This document shows positions 34,388 to 42,779 of a stretch of DNA of 64,000 nt, in pieces; the first letter of the stretch is position 1, and every line of letters begins with the position of its first letter. The DNA lies in contig NZ_JAUSQU010000001.1 of assembly GCF_030811455.1 (NCBI RefSeq), positions 7,874,001-7,938,000 of the forward strand, in the 5' to 3' direction. Source of the DNA: Streptosporangium lutulentum. GTDB taxonomy: Bacteria; Actinomycetota; Actinomycetes; Streptosporangiales; Streptosporangiaceae. The notes under the pieces were generated by a model. It was not told where the DNA came from, did no database searches, and saw only the letters and a program-made list of their open reading frames with translations. A program made the position numbers and the translations under genes.

Positions 34388-35686
34388 TCAGTCGCCGTGG
34401 CTCTCCAGAACATCGCTCCACTCGCCCAGTACGCGGGCGGGATCAGTGGAACCGGCGGGGGGGACATAGGTGACGTACATGCGTCCGTATGTGGCGCTCA
34501 CCGAGTGAGCGAAGGATTTGTTCTCGGTCCGGACGGCGGCCGAACCCTTCAGAGTGACCTGGGCGCCTTCCTTCTGAGCCTTACGTATTTCGGTGGAGCG
34601 GGCGCCGTACCAGACCAGGGCGCCCCCGTCGCCGGTCCTCATCGCACGGACCGGCCCTTCGAGGCGGTAGTCCAGGGTGAGCGTCCAGTCGGCCTCCTGT
34701 AGTTGGGCGCGCTCCTGCTGCCAGAACAGCACCGCCTCGCTGGTCCACGGTCCGTCGGCGAACCGCGGGTCGGCCTCGGCCCTCTCCAGGCTCGCCAGAT
34801 GGGCGCGTGCGATCTGCTGCGGCGTCGCGCTCAGCCCGGAGGCGTCCCCGGGCAGGCTCGTGGCATAGCCTTCGGAGTCAGTCGCGATCTTGGGAAACCG
34901 TCCGGGGGTGGATCGCGCGTCGGCGGCGGAGGCCACCAGCCGCCACCCGCCGGGGGCGGAGCTCATGACGTCGATGACCCGGGCGACCCCCGGTTCGTAC
35001 GAGATCGCCACGAACCAGTCGGCGCCGCCCTCGACCCGGCGGGGGATCCACACCTTCGGGTTGGGCCAGATCCCCGACGCCAACGAGGTCCCCTGCATTT
35101 CGGCGGTCTTGAAACCGGCCCGTGTCATCTCCAGCGCGAGCCCGTGCTCCAGTTTCCCCATGGCGTCCCGGTCCTTCCTGGCCTGAGCCGCCGACAGCCC
35201 CCGCTGGTAACGGCCGTGAATGCCGTACGCCTCTTTGGGAGTGAGCTGCGGTGGGCCGGTCCGAGCCGGCGGCTCGGCGGACGGCGGCGGGACCGCGACC
35301 TTGGTCTCCGGTTTCTCCGCGCGGGAGGGCTTGGGGCTGGGCGAGGGCTTCGGTGTGCCGCTCCTGGTCGGCTTCGACGACTTCGAGGGGGAGGGGGTCG
35401 GCGTCGACGACGGAGGTACGGGCTTGTCCCAGTCCGTCGCGGGAGGCTTGATCGGATTCGCGGCCAGGGAAGGCTCGGAGGGGATTCTCACCGCGAGCCA
35501 GAACGCCGCTCCAGCGATGATCGCTAAAATCGCTCCGAACAGAATGACCTTCCGCCAATCGAATGCCGCGAGGAGACGCTCGGGGTGCCACTCGGATACG
35601 TGTTCGGAGTCCTGTCTTGCGGAAGCATCGCCACGGCCAGAGGATCCAGCCTGCCCATCTGGGAAATCTGATGCACGCCATGACAT
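34388..35686 (-). CDS. Single-TM envelope protein, first gene of the 26.8-35.7 kb operon
   Basis: 432 residues. Cytoplasmic head of about 45 residues, TM about 47-66 (VILFGAILAIIAGAAFWLAV), a Pro/Ser/Lys linker to about 140, then an outer domain of about 280 residues with segments such as GYATSLPGDASGL and LTLDYRLEGPVRAM. I recognise no family with certainty; it resembles DUF8094-type lipoprotein/membrane proteins in general make-up. The DNA upstream is AT-richer than average and is the natural place for the operon promoter. Confidence 0.78.
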   Translation of the reverse strand: MSWRASDFPDGQAGSSGRGDASARQDSEHVSEWHPERLLAAFDWRKVILFGAILAIIAGAAFWLAVRIPSEPSLAANPIKPPATDWDKPVPPSSTPTPSPSKSSKPTRSGTPKPSPSPKPSRAEKPETKVAVPPPSAEPPARTGPPQLTPKEAYGIHGRYQRGLSAAQARKDRDAMGKLEHGLALEMTRAGFKTAEMQGTSLASGIWPNPKVWIPRRVEGGADWFVAISYEPGVARVIDVMSSAPGGWRLVASAADARSTPGRFPKIATDSEGYATSLPGDASGLSATPQQIARAHLASLERAEADPRFADGPWTSEAVLFWQQERAQLQEADWTLTLDYRLEGPVRAMRTGDGGALVWYGARSTEIRKAQKEGAQVTLKGSAAVRTENKSFAHSVSATYGRMYVTYVPPAGSTDPARVLGEWSDVLESHGD

Positions 35687-36175
35687 AGGTCCAAATATTA
35701 GACTGACCGTGATCTATTGGGAAGGTAAAGGGGAAGAGTAATTAGCATTTATGGCTATTGGATATAAATAAGGCTTAAATGCAGATACGGCATGTCCGAA
35801 ATCTGTGGCGTCGTGACCTGCTACTGCGTCGCCTGTGGACCGTATCAGGTCCTCTCTAGAGATTTGATCTCATCCGATGGTTTCGGATGCTCTCCGGCGT
35901 TTCTTGTTGATCTAGCATTTCCCTTGAGCAAGGCTGTCGTTCGCCTCGTGTTGGGCTTTCCGCCTCCTCGACGAGCACTGGAGTGAGGGATGTCATGAAA
36001 CGGCTTTCATGGATGGGATTGCCGCAAGTGCTCATAGCGAGTTGATATGAACTCATTTCATGTGTTTGACCGTTCGGTCCGATGCGCCGGTCGAGGAGAA
36101 TGGACTCTCGTCTTTCCCGGCCGGTCGTGGCGGCCCTCGGATGAGTTCGGCGGACCCCTCGGCCGAGACCGCGGA
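35687..36175. other. AT-richer gene-free stretch
   Basis: About 490 bp without a supported gene. The first 100 bases are the AT-rich upstream region of the envelope operon. At 35994-36011 there is an inverted repeat CATGAAA-4 nt-TTTCATG and at 36039-36054 GAGTT-6 nt-AACTC; either might be a regulator site. Short frames here look non-coding. Confidence 0.5.
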
Positions 36176-36223
36176 AAACAAAAAGCGATCATCGAGAGGC
36201 GCCCCCGCGGAGCCTCTCGATGA
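36176..36223 (-). terminator. Intrinsic terminator of the AfsR-like/DHA2 operon
   Basis: A perfect 12-bp inverted repeat (TCATCGAGAGGC, 36189-36200, with 36212-36223) lies 18 bp after the DHA2 stop. Read on the minus strand, it is followed by a T-rich run (TTTTTGTTTT). This is a textbook rho-independent terminator. Confidence 0.92.
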
Positions 36224-36240
36224 CCGGGAACGGGTGGTTG

Positions 36241-37797
36241 TCAGACCGCGGCGGGCTCATCCTGGACACGGCCCTCGTCGTCGAGGATCACCTCGGGGAT
36301 CACCTTGGGGACACCCCGCAGGGCGAACAGCACGACCCCGGCGAGAACGGCGAGCAGGATCGCGCCGGTCACCATGGTCATCTGCATGCTGTCGAGGAAC
36401 GTCTGCCTGGCGCTCGCGGCGACGGCCTCCCCAAGCCTGCCCGGAAGGGTGGCGGCGATCTCCAGCGCCCCGCCGAGTGATTCCCTGATCTGGGCCGCCG
36501 CCTCGGCGGGCACGCCCGCCGGGAGCTCCAGGTTGTTGCGGTAGGTGCTGTTCAGAACGGTTCCGAGTACGGCGATGCCCAGTGCGCCCCCGATCTCGAA
36601 CCCGGTCTCCGAGATCGCGGACGCCGCGCCCGCCTGCTCCTTGGGGACCGACGCGAGGATGGTGTCGTTGGTGACGGCGAAGGTGAATCCCATGCCCACG
36701 CCGGCGACGACCATGGCGAGCACCATGTACGCGTAGCCGCTGTCCATTTCGATCCTGCTGTACAGCAGATAGCCGATCGCACACAGCAGCAGGCCCAGGC
36801 TGACGACGCGCGCCCGGCCGATGGCGCCGACCAGCGGAGCCGCCAGGCCCCCGCCGACCGCCGCGCTCACACCGCCGGGCAGGCTCGCGAGTCCCGAGAT
36901 GAGAGGCGACCAGCCCAGGACGAGCTGGAAGTACTGCGCGAAGGCGAGCGACGACGCGAGCATCGAGAAGACACACATGAGGTTCGCCCCGACCGCCCCG
37001 GAGAAGGCGCGGTGACGGAAGAGCCGGACGTCGATGAGGGGCGCGGCCAGCCGGGTCTGCCGCCGGGTGAAGAGGGTGAGCGTGACGAGGGCGAGCGCCG
37101 CGGCCACCCAGAAGCCGCTCTGGGCGAGGCCGTCGTGGGCGCCGGTCTTCAACGCGTAGACGGCGGAGACGATCCCGACGATCGAGAGCGGCACGCTCAC
37201 CAGGTCGAGCCGTCCGGGCCGGGGGTTGCGCGACTCGGGGAGCACAAGAAGGCCGACGATGATGATCAGCACGGCGATCGGCACGTTGAGGAGGAAGACG
37301 GAGCCCCACCAGAAGTGGTTGAGGAGCGCCCCGCCGATGACGGGCCCGAGGGCGAAACCCATCGCGGAGATGCTGCTCCAGATGCCGACCGCGGTGGCAC
37401 GCTCCCTCGGGTTGGTGAAGACGTTGCGGATCATCGACAAGGTGGACGGCATGATGGTGGCGCCCGCGACCCCGAGCAGAACTCGCGCCGCGATGAGCCA
37501 CTCCGGAGTCGGCGCGTAGGCCGTCAGGACGGAGGCGACCGCGAAGGCGGCCATTCCGATGAGCAGAAGCCGCTTCCGGCCGATCCGGTCGCCGACGTTT
37601 CCCATGGTGATCAAGAGCCCTGCCAGCGCGAATCCGTACACATCGACGATCCACAGGAACTGCGTGGCCGACGGGCGCATGTCCTCGACCAGTTTGGGCG
37701 CGGCCAGGTGCAGCACCGTGAGGTCGATGGCGAGCAGCAACACGGCGAGGCAGGCGATCACCAGCGTGCCCCACTTGCGAGGCGCAGAAGAAGTCAT
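36241..37797 (-). CDS. DHA2-family MFS drug exporter (14 TM)
   Basis: 518 residues from the ATG at 37797. The first TM is WGTLVIACLAVLLLAIDLTVLHLAAP, with DLTVLHLAAP as motif D1 of the 14-TM DHA2 group. GNVGDRIGRKRLL is motif A and WSSISAMGFALGPVIGGALL is motif C of antiporters. It is similar to QacA/LfrA-type exporters and to self-resistance pumps of antibiotic producers. The gene follows the AfsR-like regulator by 41 bp and ends at a strong terminator, so the two form a regulator-exporter unit. Confidence 0.94.
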   Translation of the reverse strand: MTSSAPRKWGTLVIACLAVLLLAIDLTVLHLAAPKLVEDMRPSATQFLWIVDVYGFALAGLLITMGNVGDRIGRKRLLLIGMAAFAVASVLTAYAPTPEWLIAARVLLGVAGATIMPSTLSMIRNVFTNPRERATAVGIWSSISAMGFALGPVIGGALLNHFWWGSVFLLNVPIAVLIIIVGLLVLPESRNPRPGRLDLVSVPLSIVGIVSAVYALKTGAHDGLAQSGFWVAAALALVTLTLFTRRQTRLAAPLIDVRLFRHRAFSGAVGANLMCVFSMLASSLAFAQYFQLVLGWSPLISGLASLPGGVSAAVGGGLAAPLVGAIGRARVVSLGLLLCAIGYLLYSRIEMDSGYAYMVLAMVVAGVGMGFTFAVTNDTILASVPKEQAGAASAISETGFEIGGALGIAVLGTVLNSTYRNNLELPAGVPAEAAAQIRESLGGALEIAATLPGRLGEAVAASARQTFLDSMQMTMVTGAILLAVLAGVVLFALRGVPKVIPEVILDDEGRVQDEPAAV

Positions 37798-37838
37798 GCC
37801 CGTAGCTTCGGCAATCGCGTTGACCGAACGCTGATGAG

Positions 37839-40800
37839 TCACTGACCGGTCGCTGACGGCCCCTCGGCGATGGCGAGCATCTGGTCGGTGCTGAGCGAGG
37901 CCATCTGGCCGGAGGTGAGCGCGGAGCCCCGCCCGTAGGCCCGCTCGAAGGCCGGAACGCCGATCCGCGCACGGGCTCGCGTACGGACGCGGTCGACGTC
38001 GGGATCCCCCGCCAGGGCGAGGCCGCGCAGGGCCGTACCCACGCCGAGCAGGAACGCGGCCCGCTCCCCGTCGTCCTCCAGCAGGGCCACCCCGGCCAGC
38101 CCCTCCATCGCGAGGGCAGTGATCGGCAGGTTCCGCGGACCGGCGCCGGGAGCGAGGGCCAGGCGGTGCCAGTACAGGGCCGTCCCGGTGTCCTGCCTCG
38201 CCTCGGCGAGCCTGCCCAGCGCGACGTGGATCCGCTGCCGCACGTTGCTGCCGTTGTACCATTCCGGCCTGCAGCAGGCCAGCGCCGCCTCGTACTGGCG
38301 TTGCGCGTCGTCCAGGTCGCCGAGGAGCCGTGCGATCTCGCCGAGCCCGAGCCGGGCGCTCGCCAGGATCTCCGGATTGCCCACCCGGCGCGCGAGTCCG
38401 GCGGCGCGCTCGTAGTCGGCGCGGGCTCCGTCCACATCGCCCGCGCGCACGTTCGTGTCGGCGCGCACGCGCAGCAACTCCGCGATGTCGGCTGTGGCGT
38501 CGAGCTCCTCGGCCAGGCCGAGAGCCTCACTCATCAGCGCGTTCGACTCGTCCATGCTCCCGTGCCAGCCGGCGAGTTCGGCCAGCGCGGAGAGCGTCAT
38601 CATGATTCCCCAGCGATCTCCGATGGACCGGAAACCTCCGAGAGCGCGATCGAACATCCAGGGAGCCTCCGCCGGCCGCCCGTTCCACAGCTGCTGGTGG
38701 CCCTCTCCGAAGTCCATGAGCGCCCGCATCCACGGATCCACCCCGATCCGCTCCATCCGGTACAGCATCGCCGAGTAGTCGTCATCGCTCGGGGGGCCGG
38801 TGATCAGCGCGGAGATCACGTTGATGACCGGTTGCCTCGGCAGCTCGTCCAGGGCCATCACGATCGAGTAGGCGGCTTCCATGTGGTGCCGGATCTCGGG
38901 ATCGTGACCGCCGGTCGACGCGACGAGCAGCACGCAGAGGGCGTACTCCTGGGACAGGCCGTCGGGAACCCCGGAACCGAGCCGGTCGAGGAGCTCACCG
39001 GCCAGCGTCGCTCCCTCGGTCCGCAGCCCGCGCAGCCACCAGTATCCGGCCAGGGCCGACATGAGCCGCAGCGCGAACGCCGGGTCGGACTCGATCGCCC
39101 GGTGCAGCGCGGCGTGCAGGTTGTCGTGCTCGCGGTCCAGCACCCGGAGCCATTCGAGCTGCCGCGCGGCGCGCAGATGCGGGTCGGCGGTCTCGGCCAG
39201 ATCGAGGAAGTATTCCCCGTGCGCTCTGCGCAGAGCCTCCTCCTCGCCGGCCTCGGCGAGTCGCTCCGCGCAGAAGGCACGAATCGTGTCCAGCATCCGG
39301 TAGCGGTCGTCCGCCACCTCGACCAGCGACTTGTCCACGAGGCCGCTCAGCACGTCGACCACGTCGGACAGCCCGCTCACCCGCTCGGCCGCCTCCAGAT
39401 CGGCGCCGCCCGCGAAGACCGTCAGCCGCCTGGCCAGCGTCCGCTCGTCCTCGTCGAGGAGGTCCCAGCTCCACTCGACCACCGCGCGCAGAGTCTGGTG
39501 GCGGGGCTGTGCCGTACGGCTGCCGCGGGACAGCAGACGGAACCGGTCGTCCAGCCGGGTGGCGATCTCCGAGGCCGGCAGCGACCGCAGCCTCGCCGCG
39601 GCCAGCTCGATCGCCAGCGGCAGGCCGTCCAGCGTCCGGCAGATGTGCAGGACGGCGTCGACGTCGGCGCCCAGGTCGAAGCCGGGTCGTACGGCTGACG
39701 CCCGGTCCGCGAACAACCGCACCGCGGGAAAGGCGAGCGCCTCCGCGGAGGAGGCGTCCGCCGGAGGAAGACCCAAGGGCGGGATCGGGCACAGCACCTC
39801 ACCGGTGATGCCGAGCGCCTCACGGCTGGTGGCCAGGATGCGCAGCGTCGGGCAGCTGCTCAGCAGCCGGGCGGCCAGCCCGGCCGTGGCGCCGACGACG
39901 TGCTCGCAGTTGTCCAGAATCAGAAGCATCCGCCGGTCAGCGAGTATCGAGGTCAGCCGCATGAGAGGATCGTGCGCCGGCCTGTTCGATCCGGGCAGCG
40001 TCCCACTCTCCCGCAGCCCGAGCGCGCCGAGTACGGCCTGCGGCACGTCCGCGCCGTCGGCCAGCGGCGCCAGCTCGACGAAGCAGACCTCCCCGTCGTC
40101 GCCCCGCTCTCGCCCCGCCGTCTCGACGGCCAGCCGGGTCTTGCCGGTGCCGCCGGGCCCGGTGAGCGTGACCAGGCGGGCCCCGGCGAGCAGTTCGCCG
40201 ATCCGCGCCAGCTCGCCGGAACGGCCTATCAGGGTGGTGAGCTGGGCGGGGATGCCGTGCCGGACGTCCTGCGACGCGTCGGGCGGGGACGCGGCCGGGG
40301 AGGGCGCGCGCGTCGCCGGAGGGAGATCGGCCCGGAGCACGGACAGGTGGGTCGCCGCCAGCTCGGGCGACGGATCGGCGCCGAGCTCGTCGGCCAGCCG
40401 TCTGCGGGCGTCCTCGTAGGTGGCGAGCGCGTCGGCCTGCCGCCCGCACGCGTACAGCGCCCGCATGAGCTGGCCGCGCAGCCGCTCGCGCAGCGGGTGG
40501 GCCGCGACCAGCTCCTGGAGCCCCGCGACGGTCTCACGATGCCGGCCCAGAGCGAGCCGCGCCTCCACCTGGTCCTCGGTGGCGGCGATGCGCAGCTCCT
40601 CCAGGCGGGCCGCCTGCGCGGCGGCGAACGGTGCCTCCAGGACGTCGGCCAGCGCGGGCCCCCGCCAGAGGTCCAGGGCCTCGCGCAGCGTCTCCTCCGC
40701 CCGGAGGGGGTCGCCGGCGTCGAGGGCGCCGCGGCCCTCCGCCGCGAGCCGCTCGAACCGGTGCGCGTCCACGCTCTCCGGGGCGACGGCCAGCAGGTAG

Positions 40801-41060
40801 CCCGCGGGATGCCGTACGACGACGTCACCGTCGCCGGCGAGGAGATGGCGGAGCCGGGAGACCTGAGCCTGCAGGGCGTTGACGGCGCCGGCCGGCGGGG
40901 CCGTGCCGTACAGGCCGTCGATCAGCCGCTCCGAGGTCACCATCCGCCCGGCGTCGAGCAACAGCAGCCCGAGCAGTGCGCGCAGTCTCGGCCCGCCGAT
41001 GGCCGCCAGGCGCCCGTCGGACAGCCACACCTCCGTCGACCCCAGGATGCCGAACCGCAT
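37839..41060 (-). CDS. AfsR-like SARP regulator (OmpR-type HTH, BTAD, NB-ARC, TPR)
   Basis: 1073 residues from the ATG at 41060 (MRFGILG, the usual start of the family). Residues 1-90 are an OmpR-type winged helix with GGPRLRALLGLLLLDAG, 95-240 the BTAD domain with the LREALDLWRG and ADALATYEDARRRLADELG phrases. An NB-ARC ATPase follows near residue 290 with Walker A GPGGTGKT and LLILDNCEHV, and a TPR-rich C-terminus makes up the last 450 residues. AfsR-type proteins switch on secondary metabolism or exporters. The exporter gene follows at once, so that is the likely target. Confidence 0.94.
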   Translation of the reverse strand: MRFGILGSTEVWLSDGRLAAIGGPRLRALLGLLLLDAGRMVTSERLIDGLYGTAPPAGAVNALQAQVSRLRHLLAGDGDVVVRHPAGYLLAVAPESVDAHRFERLAAEGRGALDAGDPLRAEETLREALDLWRGPALADVLEAPFAAAQAARLEELRIAATEDQVEARLALGRHRETVAGLQELVAAHPLRERLRGQLMRALYACGRQADALATYEDARRRLADELGADPSPELAATHLSVLRADLPPATRAPSPAASPPDASQDVRHGIPAQLTTLIGRSGELARIGELLAGARLVTLTGPGGTGKTRLAVETAGRERGDDGEVCFVELAPLADGADVPQAVLGALGLRESGTLPGSNRPAHDPLMRLTSILADRRMLLILDNCEHVVGATAGLAARLLSSCPTLRILATSREALGITGEVLCPIPPLGLPPADASSAEALAFPAVRLFADRASAVRPGFDLGADVDAVLHICRTLDGLPLAIELAAARLRSLPASEIATRLDDRFRLLSRGSRTAQPRHQTLRAVVEWSWDLLDEDERTLARRLTVFAGGADLEAAERVSGLSDVVDVLSGLVDKSLVEVADDRYRMLDTIRAFCAERLAEAGEEEALRRAHGEYFLDLAETADPHLRAARQLEWLRVLDREHDNLHAALHRAIESDPAFALRLMSALAGYWWLRGLRTEGATLAGELLDRLGSGVPDGLSQEYALCVLLVASTGGHDPEIRHHMEAAYSIVMALDELPRQPVINVISALITGPPSDDDYSAMLYRMERIGVDPWMRALMDFGEGHQQLWNGRPAEAPWMFDRALGGFRSIGDRWGIMMTLSALAELAGWHGSMDESNALMSEALGLAEELDATADIAELLRVRADTNVRAGDVDGARADYERAAGLARRVGNPEILASARLGLGEIARLLGDLDDAQRQYEAALACCRPEWYNGSNVRQRIHVALGRLAEARQDTGTALYWHRLALAPGAGPRNLPITALAMEGLAGVALLEDDGERAAFLLGVGTALRGLALAGDPDVDRVRTRARARIGVPAFERAYGRGSALTSGQMASLSTDQMLAIAEGPSATGQ

Positions 41061-41201
41061 GCACCAATTGTCCACCATGATCGCCTTCGGCCCCGTGGAC
41101 TCCGGGAACGTGCCGGAACGACCGGCCGACGTGATCACCGGGACCGGCTGCCCGGTCACCTCGTGGGACGGTCTCGAAGACGCTCGGACCCTCCGGTGAC
41201 C

Positions 41202-42281
41202 TCAGAGCAGCGCGGAGCGCACGGTCAGCACGTCCGGCAGGTGCCGGGCGACGGTGAACCAGCTCTCCCCGTCGTCGCGGGAACCGTAGACCTCACCGTC
41301 GCGGGTGCCGAGGAAGACGCCCGCGGACGAGGCGTGCATCGCGTCGCGCAGCACGGAGGTGTGAACCGGTCCCTCGGGCAGCCCGACGCTCAGGGCCTGC
41401 CAGGACGTGCCCGCGTCGTCGCTGCGGAAGACCCGGCAGCGGTGGTCGACGGGTGTGCGGTCCTCGTCGGCCTGAAGGGGGAAGACGTACAGGGTGTCGG
41501 GCCGGTCGGGGTGCACGGTCAGCGGGAAGCCGAAGTCGGAGGGGAGCGAGTCTCCGATGGAGGTCCAGGAGCCGCCGAAGTCGTCACTGCGATAGACGCC
41601 GAAGTGGTGCTGGAGGAAGAGGCGCTCCGGTCTGGACGGATGCGCGTCGACCTTGTGCACGCACTGCCCGAACTCCGGATACTGCGCGCCCTCGGGAAAG
41701 AACGGCGCGCGGATCCCCCGGTTGGCGGCCTCCCAGGAGACGCCGCCGTCGGTGCTGCGGTAGAAGCCGCCGCTGGAGACCGCGATCGCCATGACCTTCG
41801 CGTCGGTCGGGTGGGGAAGAACGGTGTGCAGGCAGAGACCGCCGCCGCCGGGTTGCCACTGAGCCCGGTGCGGGTGGTTCCACAGCCCCTCCACCAGGGA
41901 GAACGTGGAGCCGCCGTCCTCGGAGCGAAACAGCGCCCCCGGCTCCACCCCGGCCCAGACCACGCCCGGCTCGGACGGGGAGGGCCGCAGCTGCCAGACG
42001 CGGGCGAGCGCCGTCTCGGTGTGCTCGGGGAAGGCGATCGGCGCCTCTTCGGCCTCCTGCCAGCTCTTGCCGAGGTCGTCCGACCACATCACGGACGGTC
42101 CGAAGTGGCCGTATTCGATCCCGGCGAGGATCCGGGGCGCCGGGCCGCGGGTGTCGACCGCGACCGCGTGCACCCCGACGGTGGAGAAGTGGATCGGCTC
42201 GACCTCGAACGGGCCGCCGCCGAAGGAGCGGGCCAGGAACAGGCCCTTGCGGGTGCCGATGACAAGGAGTGCGTCGCGCAT
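41202..42281 (-). CDS. BNR/Asp-box beta-propeller protein (sialidase/sortilin-like)
   Basis: 359 residues without a signal peptide. At least six Asp-box motifs S-x-D-x-G-x-(S/T)-W/F are spread through it (SDDLGKSW, SEDGGSTF, STDGGVSW, SDDFGGSW, SDDAGTSW, SRDDGESW), giving a cytoplasmic six- or seven-bladed propeller. Proteins like it are often labelled exo-alpha-sialidase, but sialidase active-site residues (Arg triad) are not evident. Function is unknown. It is divergent from a small gene and the alpha-galactosidase. Confidence 0.85.
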   Translation of the reverse strand: MRDALLVIGTRKGLFLARSFGGGPFEVEPIHFSTVGVHAVAVDTRGPAPRILAGIEYGHFGPSVMWSDDLGKSWQEAEEAPIAFPEHTETALARVWQLRPSPSEPGVVWAGVEPGALFRSEDGGSTFSLVEGLWNHPHRAQWQPGGGGLCLHTVLPHPTDAKVMAIAVSSGGFYRSTDGGVSWEAANRGIRAPFFPEGAQYPEFGQCVHKVDAHPSRPERLFLQHHFGVYRSDDFGGSWTSIGDSLPSDFGFPLTVHPDRPDTLYVFPLQADEDRTPVDHRCRVFRSDDAGTSWQALSVGLPEGPVHTSVLRDAMHASSAGVFLGTRDGEVYGSRDDGESWFTVARHLPDVLTVRSALL

Positions 42282-42440
42282 GACGTTTCCCTTTCGCCGT
42301 TCGTCTCATGGTGCCACGCCAGGTGGAGCGTACGGGGAAGGTTCGCGCAACACGTGGAGGTCGCCGCCGGACGCGCCCCGCGAGTCCCGGCCGGGCCGGG
42401 GTATGGATCTCCCCGGGACACCTACAGCACGGGGGCCGTC

Positions 42441-42671
42441 ATGACCGTTTACACACTCTCGATCGTCGAGGGCGACATCGACCACGTCCTCTCCGGCAAG
42501 GACCTCTTCTCGCCCGCCTCTCCGATCGCCTTCAGCCAACTGGATCCCTCCACCCTGGTGTGGCTGACGGAGCACGGCTACGAGGACCCGGGGAGGAGGG
42601 TCGTGGTCACCCCGGTGGGCCGTGACCCGGAGGGGGTCCAGGTGATCGCCTCCCGCGACGTGGCTCTCTGA
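42441..42671 (+). CDS. Small conserved-looking hypothetical protein
   Basis: 76 residues, ATG start with a GGGGG run about 13 bases upstream as weak RBS. The sequence is well balanced (hydrophobic strands, FSQLDPSTLVWLTEHGYEDPG), unlike the shadow frames around it, so it looks like a real folded protein. No family recognised. It has no C-terminal Gly-Gly, so it is not a ubiquitin-like carrier. It lies between the divergent propeller gene and the alpha-galactosidase. Confidence 0.5.
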   Translation: MTVYTLSIVEGDIDHVLSGKDLFSPASPIAFSQLDPSTLVWLTEHGYEDPGRRVVVTPVGRDPEGVQVIASRDVAL

Positions 42672-42779
42672 GCGCCACCTGTCGCCGAAGTATGACGATA
42701 TATATAGAACTGTCTTGTTCGGTTTTCAGACAGCGTGCCGTCGTCCCGCGGGTCGCAGGGACCTCGGAGAGGAACAGCG

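Noticed and set aside
39900..42440. Very long plus-strand open frame ahead of the 76-residue protein
   Set aside because: Antisense to the AfsR-like regulator and BNR protein; arginine/glycine-rich without domain. Only its last 76 codons (from 42441) look like protein.
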